DNA of 9,932 nucleotides from an uncultured Bacillota bacterium. GTDB taxonomy: Bacteria; Bacillota_I; Bacilli_A; RFN20; CAG-826. The notes beneath the pieces were generated by a model, which was not told where the DNA came from, ran no database searches, and saw nothing but the letters and a program-made list of their open reading frames with translations. Positions 1 through 5,682 of this stretch are shown here, in pieces. The first letter of the stretch is position 1, and each line of letters starts with the position of its first letter. Made by a program: the position numbers and the translations under genes. The stretch is from NCBI GenBank assembly GCA_946623775.1, contig CAMORJ010000055.1, positions 1-9,932 on the forward strand, written 5' to 3'.

Positions 1-58
1 GTTTTGATTGGTTTGGCCATCGTTTTTACGATGGAAAGGCTCCGTCGCATTTAAAGTT

Positions 59-86
59 TTGTTTCATTTCGCCCTTTGTCGATGAT
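59..86 (+). promoter_or_regulatory. Weak candidate promoter for the riboswitch/P-type ATPase transcript
   Basis: TTGTTT at 59-64 and GATGAT at 81-86 are separated by 16 bases. They match the -35 and -10 consensus at only 3 and 4 of 6 positions. A start about 7 bases downstream, near 93, would put the 5' end of the RNA just before the riboswitch, which is the main reason for listing it. No better box pair is visible in 1-90. The region also holds an isolated hairpin (CCATCGT/ACGATGG, 17-34) with no T-run and no assigned role. Confidence 0.3.
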
Positions 87-96
87 AGACTACCCC

Positions 97-186
97 TTGA
101 AAAGGGGAGTAGCGTTAAGCTTCTTCTTCCGTCAACACGCCTTTTGGCCGGAAGGAAGCGGCGATAGCCTCGCGAGACCTTTCCAA
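97..186 (+). promoter_or_regulatory. yybP-ykoY family Mn2+ riboswitch aptamer
   Basis: The two conserved blocks of this riboswitch family are present in order: AAAGGGGAGTAGCG at 101-114 and GAGACCTTTCC at 174-184. Helix P1.1 forms between 97-105 (TTGAAAAGG) and 178-186 (CCTTTCCAA), with one A-C mismatch. A short second helix pairs 112-114 with 171-173. Inside are a long arm, 119-123/155-159 and 126-131/149-154, capped by a GCC-TTTT-GGC hairpin (139-148), and a small GGC-GATA-GCC hairpin (160-169). This is the known layout of two arms brought together by conserved loop nucleotides to bind Mn2+. Known members control Mn exporters (mntP, yoaB, pneumococcal mgtA). It lies directly upstream of a type II P-type ATPase, as expected. 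An overlapping hairpin, 93-98 with 102-107, could compete with P1.1 if transcription starts upstream of 90. Confidence 0.93.
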
Positions 187-195
187 GCAAAGGAG
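178..195 (+). promoter_or_regulatory. SD-sequestering hairpin: probable expression platform of the Mn2+ riboswitch
   Basis: The ribosome binding site AAAGGAG (189-195) sits six bases before the ATG at 202. CCTTT at 178-182 is complementary to AAAGG at 189-193, with a six-base loop. The same CCTTT is the 3' strand of riboswitch helix P1.1. The two pairings are mutually exclusive: with P1.1 formed (Mn bound) the SD is free; without it the SD can be covered. This predicts a translational ON switch. No terminator-type hairpin with a T-run lies between the aptamer and the start codon, which supports translational over transcriptional control. The mechanism is inference from base pairing. Confidence 0.7.
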
Positions 196-201
196 CTACA
201 T

Positions 202-2922
202 ATGTTTGAGAACAAATCGCCCTCTGAGCTTTTCTCCGAGTTTTCGGTTGACCCCGAAGTCGGTTTAAGCGAAGAGGAAGCCAAGGCTCGTTTGGCCCAT
301 GATGGGCCGAATAGGCTGCAGGAAAAACCCAAAGACCCTTGGTACAAGATCTTCTGGGGCAACATCGCCGACCCGATGACCTTGATCCTTGCCATCGCCG
401 CAATCATCTCGCTGGTATTGGGCATCATCAACATCGCCCAAGGCCGCGTGGAACCCGGTTCTGAGTGGGAAGAATTCATGGACGTCGTCATCATCTTCGG
501 CGTCGTCATCATCAACGCCGTCATCGGAACCGTTCAGGAAATGAAGGCCGAGAAGGCGCTTGAGGCATTGAAGAAGATGTCCGCGCCCAAAGCGACGGTC
601 CGCCGCGGCGGGAAGCTATTGGAAATCGACGCCGCAGACCTCGTCAAAGGCGACATCGTCATCCTTGAAGAGGGAAGAACCGTTCCCGCCGATTTGCGTC
701 TATATAAAGGTTTCGCGCTTAAGTGCGACGAAGCCTCTTTGACTGGTGAATCCGTCCCCGCCGAAAAAGATCCAGAACTCGTTTTGACTGGTGAAGTGGG
801 GGTCGGCGACCGCATCAACGTCGCCTACATGTCCACCCCAGTCGTATATGGGCATGGCGAAGGCATCGTCGTCGGCACCGGCATGGATACCGAAATCGGG
901 AAAATCGCCACTATGCTTTCCGGCGAAGAAGAAGAGCAGACCCCGCTTCAAAAGAAGCTCGCCGGCCTATCCAAATTCCTTGGCTACCTCACCATTGGCA
1001 TCGTCGTGGCGATGCTGCTGGTCAAGATCATCTACGCCATCGTCCTTGGCAATATCGCGGAAGCCTGGAGCCAAGCTTTGCTTGATTCCGTCGCTCTCGC
1101 CGTCGCGGCAATCCCCGAAGGGTTAACTGCGGTCGTCACCATCGTTTTGGCCATGGGCATGACCAAGATGGTCAGCGTCAATACAATCGTCCGCCGCTTG
1201 GCTTCCGTCGAAACCTTGGGCGCCGTCTCCGTCATATGCTCGGATAAGACCGGAACCTTGACCCAAAACAAAATGACCGTCGTCGCCGCTTTTGCCTCCG
1301 GAACGTTCTTTGAGCAGGAACAGCTTGACCGCGAGCATCTCGAATTGCTTGCCAAAGGCATGTCGCTTTGCTCCGATGCGAAAGTCGATGGAGGTCTCTA
1401 TGGCGATCCCACCGAAATCGCATTGGTCGAATTCGCCAATTCCTTCGATATGCATAAAGGAGATCTCGAAGCAGCTACTCCGCGTATTGATGAGCTTCCG
1501 TTCGACTCCGTCAGGAAGATGATGTCCACCAAGCACCAAGAGGGTGAAAAGCGTATCGTCTACACCAAAGGCGCAATGGACCAAATCCTAAAACACAGCA
1601 CCCATGTATTGATTAATGGCGCCGTCGAACCTCTAAGCGAAGAAAGAAAGCAAGAGATTCTCTCCTCGGCCGCAACCATGGCATCCCGTGCCCTCCGCGT
1701 CCTCGCTCTAGCGATGTCCGAGCAAGAAGAAGGCGTGGTGGAGGAAAACCTGACCTTCGTTGGCTTGGTCGGCATGGTCGATCCGCCGCGTCCTGCCGCT
1801 AAACCCGCTGTCGAAACCCTTAAGAAGGCCGGCATCACGACCATCATGATCACCGGCGACCATAAAGACACCGCCTTCGCCATCGCCAAGCAACTTGGCA
1901 TCGCCGAAACGCCCGACCAGTGCATGTCCGGCGATCAAATCGATGCCTGTTCCGAAGAGGAATTGCAGCAAAAGGTGAAGTACGTGCGCGTGTTTGCCCG
2001 CGTCTCACCTCAGAACAAAGTCCAAATCGTCAAGGCCATCAAAGCCAATGGCGCAATCGCCGCTATGACTGGTGATGGCGTCAACGATGCACCATCCCTA
2101 AAGGCCGCCGATATCGGCATTGCCATGGGCATCACCGGAACCGACGTCGCAAAAGGCGCCGCCGATATGGTTCTTGCCGACGACAACTTCGCCTCCATCG
2201 AGAAAGCGGTCGAAGAGGGTCGTGGCATCTACGCCAATATCAAGAAGACCATCCTCTTCTTGCTTTCCTCGAACATCGGCGAAGTCGTCGCTATGTTCTT
2301 GGCAGCCGTCATCGGCTTGCCTAGCCCGCTCATCGCCATCCACTTGCTTTGGGTCAACCTCATCACCGACTCGCTTCCCGCCGTTGCTTTGGGCGCCGAT
2401 AAGAAGCCCGATGACATCATGTCGGATCAACCCCGCAACCCCAAGGAATCCCTGTTCAGCAGGGGCGGATATCTCATCACCTTTGGCTATGGCGTCCTCA
2501 TCGGAGTGGCGACTCTAATGGCCTTCTTGATGAAGCCTTGGATGAATGGCCATTTCTCCATCGCTGACATCAACGCCTATTTCGAGCATAAGGAGTGGTT
2601 GGAAGAGGCTCAATCCATGGCCTTCTGCGTCTTGGCCTTCTCCGAACTATTCCACATGCTTGGCATGACCAACGTCAAAAAGAGCTTCGTCCACGTCTTC
2701 AAAGATGGGAATTTGCTGCTATGGATTTCCTTCTTCCTCGGACTTGGGCTGCAGATCTTCGTCATCGAGGTTCCGGGAGTCAATTCCATCTTCAAAGTCT
2801 ATCCGCTTCATGACGATTGGATGGACTACCTCTACGTATTCCTCTTCTCCGTCTCGCCGCTTGTCATCCACGAGATCGTCGCGCTTGGCCTCTTCATCAA
2901 GAAGAAAGCGCAGCAGAATTAA
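202..2922 (+). CDS. Type II (Ca2+/Mn2+-type) cation-transporting P-type ATPase
   Basis: A 906-residue membrane pump that moves a divalent cation across the cytoplasmic membrane using ATP, probably outward. Motifs: TGES of the actuator domain at 181-184, PEGL in M4 at 305-308, phosphorylated Asp348 in DKTGTLT, a KGA motif in the nucleotide domain, and TGDGVNDAP at 623-631. Residues equivalent to the SERCA Ca2+ ligands are present: Glu306 (M4), Asn691 and Glu694 (M5), Asn719, Thr722 and Asp723 (M6), Glu815 (M8). Length is normal for bacterial PacL/LMCA1-type pumps. The ATG at 202 is chosen because AAAGGAG lies six bases before it and because the frame upstream of it falls inside the riboswitch. 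The Mn2+ riboswitch suggests manganese (perhaps also calcium) export, as in pneumococcal MgtA and lactococcal YoaB. Metal choice cannot be settled from the sequence. The gene ends at its own terminator. Confidence 0.96.
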   Translation: MFENKSPSELFSEFSVDPEVGLSEEEAKARLAHDGPNRLQEKPKDPWYKIFWGNIADPMTLILAIAAIISLVLGIINIAQGRVEPGSEWEEFMDVVIIFGVVIINAVIGTVQEMKAEKALEALKKMSAPKATVRRGGKLLEIDAADLVKGDIVILEEGRTVPADLRLYKGFALKCDEASLTGESVPAEKDPELVLTGEVGVGDRINVAYMSTPVVYGHGEGIVVGTGMDTEIGKIATMLSGEEEEQTPLQKKLAGLSKFLGYLTIGIVVAMLLVKIIYAIVLGNIAEAWSQALLDSVALAVAAIPEGLTAVVTIVLAMGMTKMVSVNTIVRRLASVETLGAVSVICSDKTGTLTQNKMTVVAAFASGTFFEQEQLDREHLELLAKGMSLCSDAKVDGGLYGDPTEIALVEFANSFDMHKGDLEAATPRIDELPFDSVRKMMSTKHQEGEKRIVYTKGAMDQILKHSTHVLINGAVEPLSEERKQEILSSAATMASRALRVLALAMSEQEEGVVEENLTFVGLVGMVDPPRPAAKPAVETLKKAGITTIMITGDHKDTAFAIAKQLGIAETPDQCMSGDQIDACSEEELQQKVKYVRVFARVSPQNKVQIVKAIKANGAIAAMTGDGVNDAPSLKAADIGIAMGITGTDVAKGAADMVLADDNFASIEKAVEEGRGIYANIKKTILFLLSSNIGEVVAMFLAAVIGLPSPLIAIHLLWVNLITDSLPAVALGADKKPDDIMSDQPRNPKESLFSRGGYLITFGYGVLIGVATLMAFLMKPWMNGHFSIADINAYFEHKEWLEEAQSMAFCVLAFSELFHMLGMTNVKKSFVHVFKDGNLLLWISFFLGLGLQIFVIEVPGVNSIFKVYPLHDDWMDYLYVFLFSVSPLVIHEIVALGLFIKKKAQQN

Positions 2923-2929
2923 AACCTCA

Positions 2930-2965
2930 GGGCGCCTTGGCATGGTTCAAGGCGCCCCTTTCTTT
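2930..2965 (+). terminator. Rho-independent terminator of the P-type ATPase gene
   Basis: A perfect 10-base-pair stem, GGGCGCCTTG (2930-2939) with CAAGGCGCCC (2948-2957), has an 8-base loop and is followed by CTTTCTTT. It starts seven bases after the stop codon. Confidence 0.92.
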
Positions 2966-2989
2966 GAGGCGTAATTTCTTCTTTTCTCC

Positions 2990-3018
2990 TTGTGAAGGAG
3001 GGCGGTGGAGTTTATATT
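2990..3018 (+). promoter_or_regulatory. Promoter of tRNA-Thr
   Basis: TTGTGA (2990-2995) and TATATT (3013-3018) are spaced by 17 bases and match the sigma-A boxes at 4 and 5 of 6 positions. Transcription would start near 3025, a few bases before the tRNA, so this tRNA is probably its own transcription unit. Confidence 0.65.
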
Positions 3019-3027
3019 TATATCCGC

Positions 3028-3103
3028 GCCGACTTAGCTCAGCTGGTAGAGCAGTCGCTTCGTAAGCGAGAGGTCGGGGGTTCGAGTCCCTTAGTCGGCA
3101 CCA
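3028..3103 (+). tRNA. tRNA-Thr (anticodon CGU)
   Basis: A complete 73-nt cloverleaf plus encoded CCA (3101-3103). Acceptor GCCGACT/AGTCGGC is perfect; D-stem GCTC/GAGC; anticodon loop TTCGTAA with anticodon CGT at 3061-3063, reading ACG (Thr); variable loop AGGTC; T-arm GGGGG/CCCTT with two G-U pairs around TTCGAGT. The first anticodon-stem pair (27-43) is G-G, a mild irregularity. It is flanked by its own promoter and terminator. Confidence 0.96.
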
Positions 3104-3118
3104 CATAACGTGCGAAGA

Positions 3119-3150
3119 CCCGATGCGAAAGCGTCGGGCTTTCTTGTTTT
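3119..3150 (+). terminator. Rho-independent terminator of tRNA-Thr
   Basis: CCCGATGC (3119-3126) pairs with GCGTCGGG (3131-3138), eight pairs including one G-U, around a GAAA tetraloop. It is followed by CTTTCTTGTTTT. The same design, eight pairs, GAAA loop and a TTTCTTGTT-like tail, recurs after tRNA-Val. Confidence 0.9.
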
Positions 3151-3203
3151 AGCCCTATTCTTGCAAAATCTTGAAGGACCAATATCATCTTTGTGGAAGA
3201 ACT

Positions 3204-3518
3204 ATGAAAAAGGTCAGAATCACGGTTATGAAAGTCGCCCGCTATGACGACTTGATAGAGAAATACGAGAATCCCATAGAGCATGCCTGCAATATGAAAT
3301 TGGGGCAGGTGTTCATTGCAAATGGCTGGGAGAAGCCTGATGGCTTTTGCGATTCGGCCTGGGAAACGATATCCCCTTTTGTCATGGCCTTGTCCCATGG
3401 AGCCAAGAATCTCTACGATGGCTGGATGAAAAACGAACGGTCCGCGATGATATCCTGCAACGATGGCTTCCGCCCTGTCAGCTTTCTTCTTGAAGCCATG
3501 GACGAAGATGCAAAATAA
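3204..3518 (+). CDS. TIGR04076 family protein of unknown function
   Basis: A 104-residue soluble protein that I recognise as the TIGR04076 family, small proteins common in anaerobic Firmicutes with no established function. Family hallmarks run in order: N-terminal KKVRITVMK (2-10), a first Cys at 29, LGQVF (33-37), PDGFC with Cys49, AWETISP (52-58), GWM (73-75), and the signature SCNDGFRPV with Cys85 (84-92). The three cysteines suggest metal or redox chemistry, but that is inference. The ATG at 3204 is chosen because the family begins at this KKVR stretch and a GGAAG sits just upstream; a TTG at 3171 in the same frame would add 11 unconserved residues. It follows the tRNA-Thr terminator; no clear promoter of its own or terminator behind it is visible. 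Confidence 0.9.
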   Translation: MKKVRITVMKVARYDDLIEKYENPIEHACNMKLGQVFIANGWEKPDGFCDSAWETISPFVMALSHGAKNLYDGWMKNERSAMISCNDGFRPVSFLLEAMDEDAK

Positions 3519-3561
3519 GCGACCCATTGCATCGTTTTCGCATTTAAAACGTAAAACCTTA

Positions 3562-3567
3562 TATAAT
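3562..3567 (+). promoter_or_regulatory. TATAAT -10 box placed for a leaderless transcript
   Basis: A consensus TATAAT lies seven bases before the GTG at 3575, so transcription would begin at or one base before the start codon. No good -35 box is found at 16-18 bases; a dyad CGTTTT/AAAACG (3533-3538, 3546-3551) covers that area instead. Confidence 0.55.
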
Positions 3568-3574
3568 TAGTGGT

Positions 3575-4321
3575 GTGAGAAAACAGCACTTCGCTTGGAC
3601 ATATTTGGTCATATCCATCGTCTTAACCGTTTATGGCGTGTTTTCGATTGTCTATAACGCCACAAATCAAAAGGATGTGCCTGCTCTAGGATTGGCATTC
3701 GCCATCATCGGCGGAACAATGCTCGCCATCTTTGTCGCATTGCTCCTTGTCGATTTGCTCAGGAAAAAGAAGAATCCCCCAGTTCCCGAAGAACCAGTGA
3801 CCGAAGATCCCGAGCCCATTGCGGAGAAACCAGAAGAGGAGCCGGAGGCAGAGCCTGCTGAAGAAATAAAAGAAGAAGTAACGGTGGTTCCCCAATCAAC
3901 TGCGCCAAAAAGGAACAGGCCGTGCGTTGAGGGAACCGTCTATCAAAGAGGAGTTCTAAGAAGCAGATTCAATGGCGGATCAGGATATGTGAAGCTTGTC
4001 GGGACTGGGCCGATTCTAAGGGTGACCGGCATAGAGATCCTGGATATGCGCAGCAACACCTATTACCGAATCGAAGGCAACATGGTGCAACAATTAGGCA
4101 GTGGGCCGGTGTATGAAATATCCGGAAACAGGATCAGGAATGCCTTTGGCAGCTATTTGTTCGAGATATCCGGAAGCAACGTGAATAAAGTGTTCGGCGG
4201 TTATTACGCTTCCTTCAGCGGCGGTTATCTCCAAACGCATGACCTAAGCGCGAAATATGAAGTGCCGTCCGATTTGAACTTGGAGCAAAAGCTCGCCGTG
4301 GTCGCCCTTCTTTTTGCTTAA
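3575..4321 (+). CDS. Membrane-anchored protein with acidic linker and five 16-residue repeats
   Basis: A 248-residue protein I do not recognise as a named family. Two membrane segments (about 8-27 and 37-62) are followed by KKK, then a Pro/Glu-rich linker (68-112) and a C-terminal domain. That domain contains about five tandem 16-residue units starting at Leu148, Tyr164, Tyr180, Phe196 and Ala212, with the pattern (Y/F)-x-I-x-G-N-x-(I/V)-x-x-x-x-G-x-Y, which suggests stacked beta-hairpins. It ends in a hydrophobic LAVVALLF. The GTG at 3575 has no Shine-Dalgarno sequence; an in-frame stop at 3545 and lack of other ATG/GTG/TTG codons leave it as the first usable start, with TTG at 3605 the next. 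Ten of its 12 Arg codons are AGA/AGG, unlike the CGN-rich ATPase and dehydrogenase genes, which may mean low expression or acquired origin. Function unknown. Confidence 0.85.
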   Translation: MRKQHFAWTYLVISIVLTVYGVFSIVYNATNQKDVPALGLAFAIIGGTMLAIFVALLLVDLLRKKKNPPVPEEPVTEDPEPIAEKPEEEPEAEPAEEIKEEVTVVPQSTAPKRNRPCVEGTVYQRGVLRSRFNGGSGYVKLVGTGPILRVTGIEILDMRSNTYYRIEGNMVQQLGSGPVYEISGNRIRNAFGSYLFEISGSNVNKVFGGYYASFSGGYLQTHDLSAKYEVPSDLNLEQKLAVVALLFA

Positions 4322-4368
4322 ACTGCATAGGCCGTTCAAGAGTTGTGCATGTGCTTCCCCAAATCTCC

Positions 4369-4461
4369 AAAGGAGGCACATTGATGCCCCGGTGCATCAT
4401 TTCACATATGCCGATAATGACGAAACAGACTTCCGTGGACGTATTTAGCGGCTGCAATTAG
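4369..4461 (+). CDS. Possible 25-residue small ORF with a perfect SD, upstream of asnA
   Basis: AAAGGAGG at 4369-4376 is a full-strength ribosome binding site, seven bases before an ATG at 4384. The ORF from 4384 ends with TAG at 4459-4461 and encodes 25 residues, beginning MPRCIISH and ending SGCN. It closes 26 bases before the asnA ATG at 4488, so translational coupling or a leader-peptide role is possible. The SD is partly within a CTCC-AAA-GGAG hairpin and the ATG within GATGC/GCATC (4383-4398). The peptide has no transmembrane stretch and only one Asn codon (the last sense codon), so it is not a run-of-codons attenuator. It is the only strong SD in the 166-base gap. It could also be a relic of a lost gene. 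The stretch shows no T-box motif. Confidence 0.4.
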   Translation, partial: KGGTLMPRCIISHMPIMTKQTSVDVFSGCN

Positions 4462-4467
4462 TTCCCG

Positions 4468-4473
4468 TAAAAT
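4468..4473 (+). promoter_or_regulatory. Weak -10-like box before asnA
   Basis: TAAAAT lies 14 bases before the ATG at 4488. The hexamer 17 bases upstream (TTAGCG) is a poor -35. If used, the message would start near 4480 and have a leader of about eight bases to ATG 4488. Confidence 0.25.
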
Positions 4474-4487
4474 CTGGAATTCTGGGG

Positions 4488-5579
4488 ATGATCACGCTTC
4501 TCAAACGGATAACGGCGCCTCTATTGGTTTTAGCAGCGGCAATCCAAACCTTTGGCAGTCTCTCTTTCGCTATGGAAAATAACGGCCAAAGCATATATAA
4601 ATATACCTACATGCAACCCCTATCTTTAATCGACACCCAAATCGCAATCAAGGCGCTGAAGGATAAATTCGAATCCCTGCTCGCCGCGAAATTGCACCTC
4701 ACCCGCGTCAGCGCTCCCTTATTCGTTGAGGAATCCACCGGGCTTAACGACAATTTAAACGGCGTGGAGGAAAGCGTCCATTTCAATGTCGGCGGGAAGA
4801 AGATCGAAATCGTTCACTCCCTCGCCAAATGGAAGCGTTTCGCCTTAAAGGCATACGGCTTTGATATGCACGAAGGCCTTTATACCGACATGAATGCCAT
4901 CCGCAAAGACGAAACGATGGATTGCCTCCATTCGATTTACGTCGACCAATGGGATTGGGAGAGAATTATCTCTCGGGAAGACAGGAACCTGGAATTCCTG
5001 TTCAAAACCGTGTCGGATATCTATTCCGTCATCCTATCCGTTGCCTCGTTCAGCCAAAAGCAGTGGGGCTTTGCCTACGATTTGCCTAGCAGCATCACCA
5101 TGGTGTCTTCAAGCGAATTAGAGGGGGCGTACCCCGATTTAACCCCAAAGCAGAGGGAATATGCCGCCGCGAAGAAATACGGCGCGATATTCATCTATCA
5201 AATCGGCTGGCCGCTTAAAAACGGCAAGCCCCATGATGGCAGAAGCGCTGACTATGATGACTGGAACCTCAATGGCGACATCATCGTCTTCGATGAGGAG
5301 ATCGATGCCCCGTTGGAGCTTTCTTCCATGGGCATCCGCGTCGATGCGGAATCCTTGGTAAAGCAATTGGAGCAGAAGGGCGAAACATCTAAGCTAAGCA
5401 ACCCGTACTGCAAATCGATCATAAACGGCGAATTGCCATTCACCATTGGGGGCGGCATCGGCCAATCCCGCCTTTGCATGTTCTATCTCAAGAAGAAGCA
5501 TATCGGCGAAGTCCAGTCCTCCTATTGGCCGGACGAAATGAGAAAAAAGCTTTCGGAAGAAGGCATTGAATTGCTCTAG
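4488..5579 (+). CDS. asnA: Aspartate-ammonia ligase (asparagine synthetase A)
   Basis: AsnA makes asparagine from aspartate, ammonia and ATP in the cytoplasm and has a class II aminoacyl-tRNA synthetase-like fold. Numbering from ATG 4488: SAPLFVEE and DNLNG (75-92), EIVHSLAKWKR (107-117), GLYTDMNAIRKDE with the conserved Arg139, SIYVDQWDWE with Gln154, DYDDW and LNGDI (255-265), SSMGIRVD (279-286) and TIGGGIGQSRL (319-329). The family is about 330-340 residues; this frame gives 363 because of roughly 28 extra N-terminal residues that resemble a signal peptide (MITLLKR, hydrophobic core, SLSFA). Homology begins after the internal ATG at 4572 (residue 29), so 4572 is the more natural start for a cytosolic enzyme, but neither ATG has a well-spaced SD. 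Monocistronic; no good terminator behind it. Confidence 0.95.
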   Translation: MITLLKRITAPLLVLAAAIQTFGSLSFAMENNGQSIYKYTYMQPLSLIDTQIAIKALKDKFESLLAAKLHLTRVSAPLFVEESTGLNDNLNGVEESVHFNVGGKKIEIVHSLAKWKRFALKAYGFDMHEGLYTDMNAIRKDETMDCLHSIYVDQWDWERIISREDRNLEFLFKTVSDIYSVILSVASFSQKQWGFAYDLPSSITMVSSSELEGAYPDLTPKQREYAAAKKYGAIFIYQIGWPLKNGKPHDGRSADYDDWNLNGDIIVFDEEIDAPLELSSMGIRVDAESLVKQLEQKGETSKLSNPYCKSIINGELPFTIGGGIGQSRLCMFYLKKKHIGEVQSSYWPDEMRKKLSEEGIELL

Positions 5580-5623
5580 TTATTAGACGCTTTTCCTATA
5601 CTAGCCATCCCAATGTAGCAACA

Positions 5624-5666
5624 TTGTCATAATGAAATGACCCCGTTTTTTGTCATAATGAGACAA
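5624..5666 (+). promoter_or_regulatory. Two exact 12-base repeats, probable operator of the lipoprotein phosphatase gene
   Basis: TTGTCATAATGA occurs at 5624-5635 and again at 5650-5661, start to start 26 bases. Its core TCATAATGA is a perfect palindrome, and the second copy extends into the dyad TTGTC-N7-GACAA (5650-5666). An extra ATGAC half-site lies between them at 5637-5641. The block ends 16 bases before the ATG and its CATAAT (5654-5659) could serve as a -10, though no -35 fits. A binding site for a dimeric repressor or activator is the simplest reading; I cannot name the regulator. Confidence 0.5.
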
Positions 5667-5682
5667 TCACAGAGGTCTCAAC

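Noticed and set aside
17..34. CCATCGT/ACGATGG hairpin as a terminator for a gene to the left
   Set aside because: No T-run follows on either strand, and no coding frame leads into it.
76..201. N-terminal extension of the ATPase from TTG at 76
   Set aside because: The stretch is the riboswitch; the SD-supported ATG at 202 matches the usual ATPase N-terminus.
3039..3527. Long minus-strand frame across tRNA-Thr and the TIGR04076 gene
   Set aside because: Its C-terminal part is the reverse complement of the tRNA (the familiar spurious GLEPPTSRLRS pattern) and the rest is the shadow of a well-supported + strand gene.
4322..4487. T-box or asparagine-responsive attenuator upstream of asnA
   Set aside because: No T-box consensus, no terminator/antiterminator pair and only one Asn codon in the small ORF.
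5611..5651. Terminator of asnA (CAATGT/ACATTG or GTCAT/ATGAC hairpins before a T-run)
   Set aside because: Stems are only five or six mostly A/T pairs and overlap the operator-like repeats; not convincing as a terminator.
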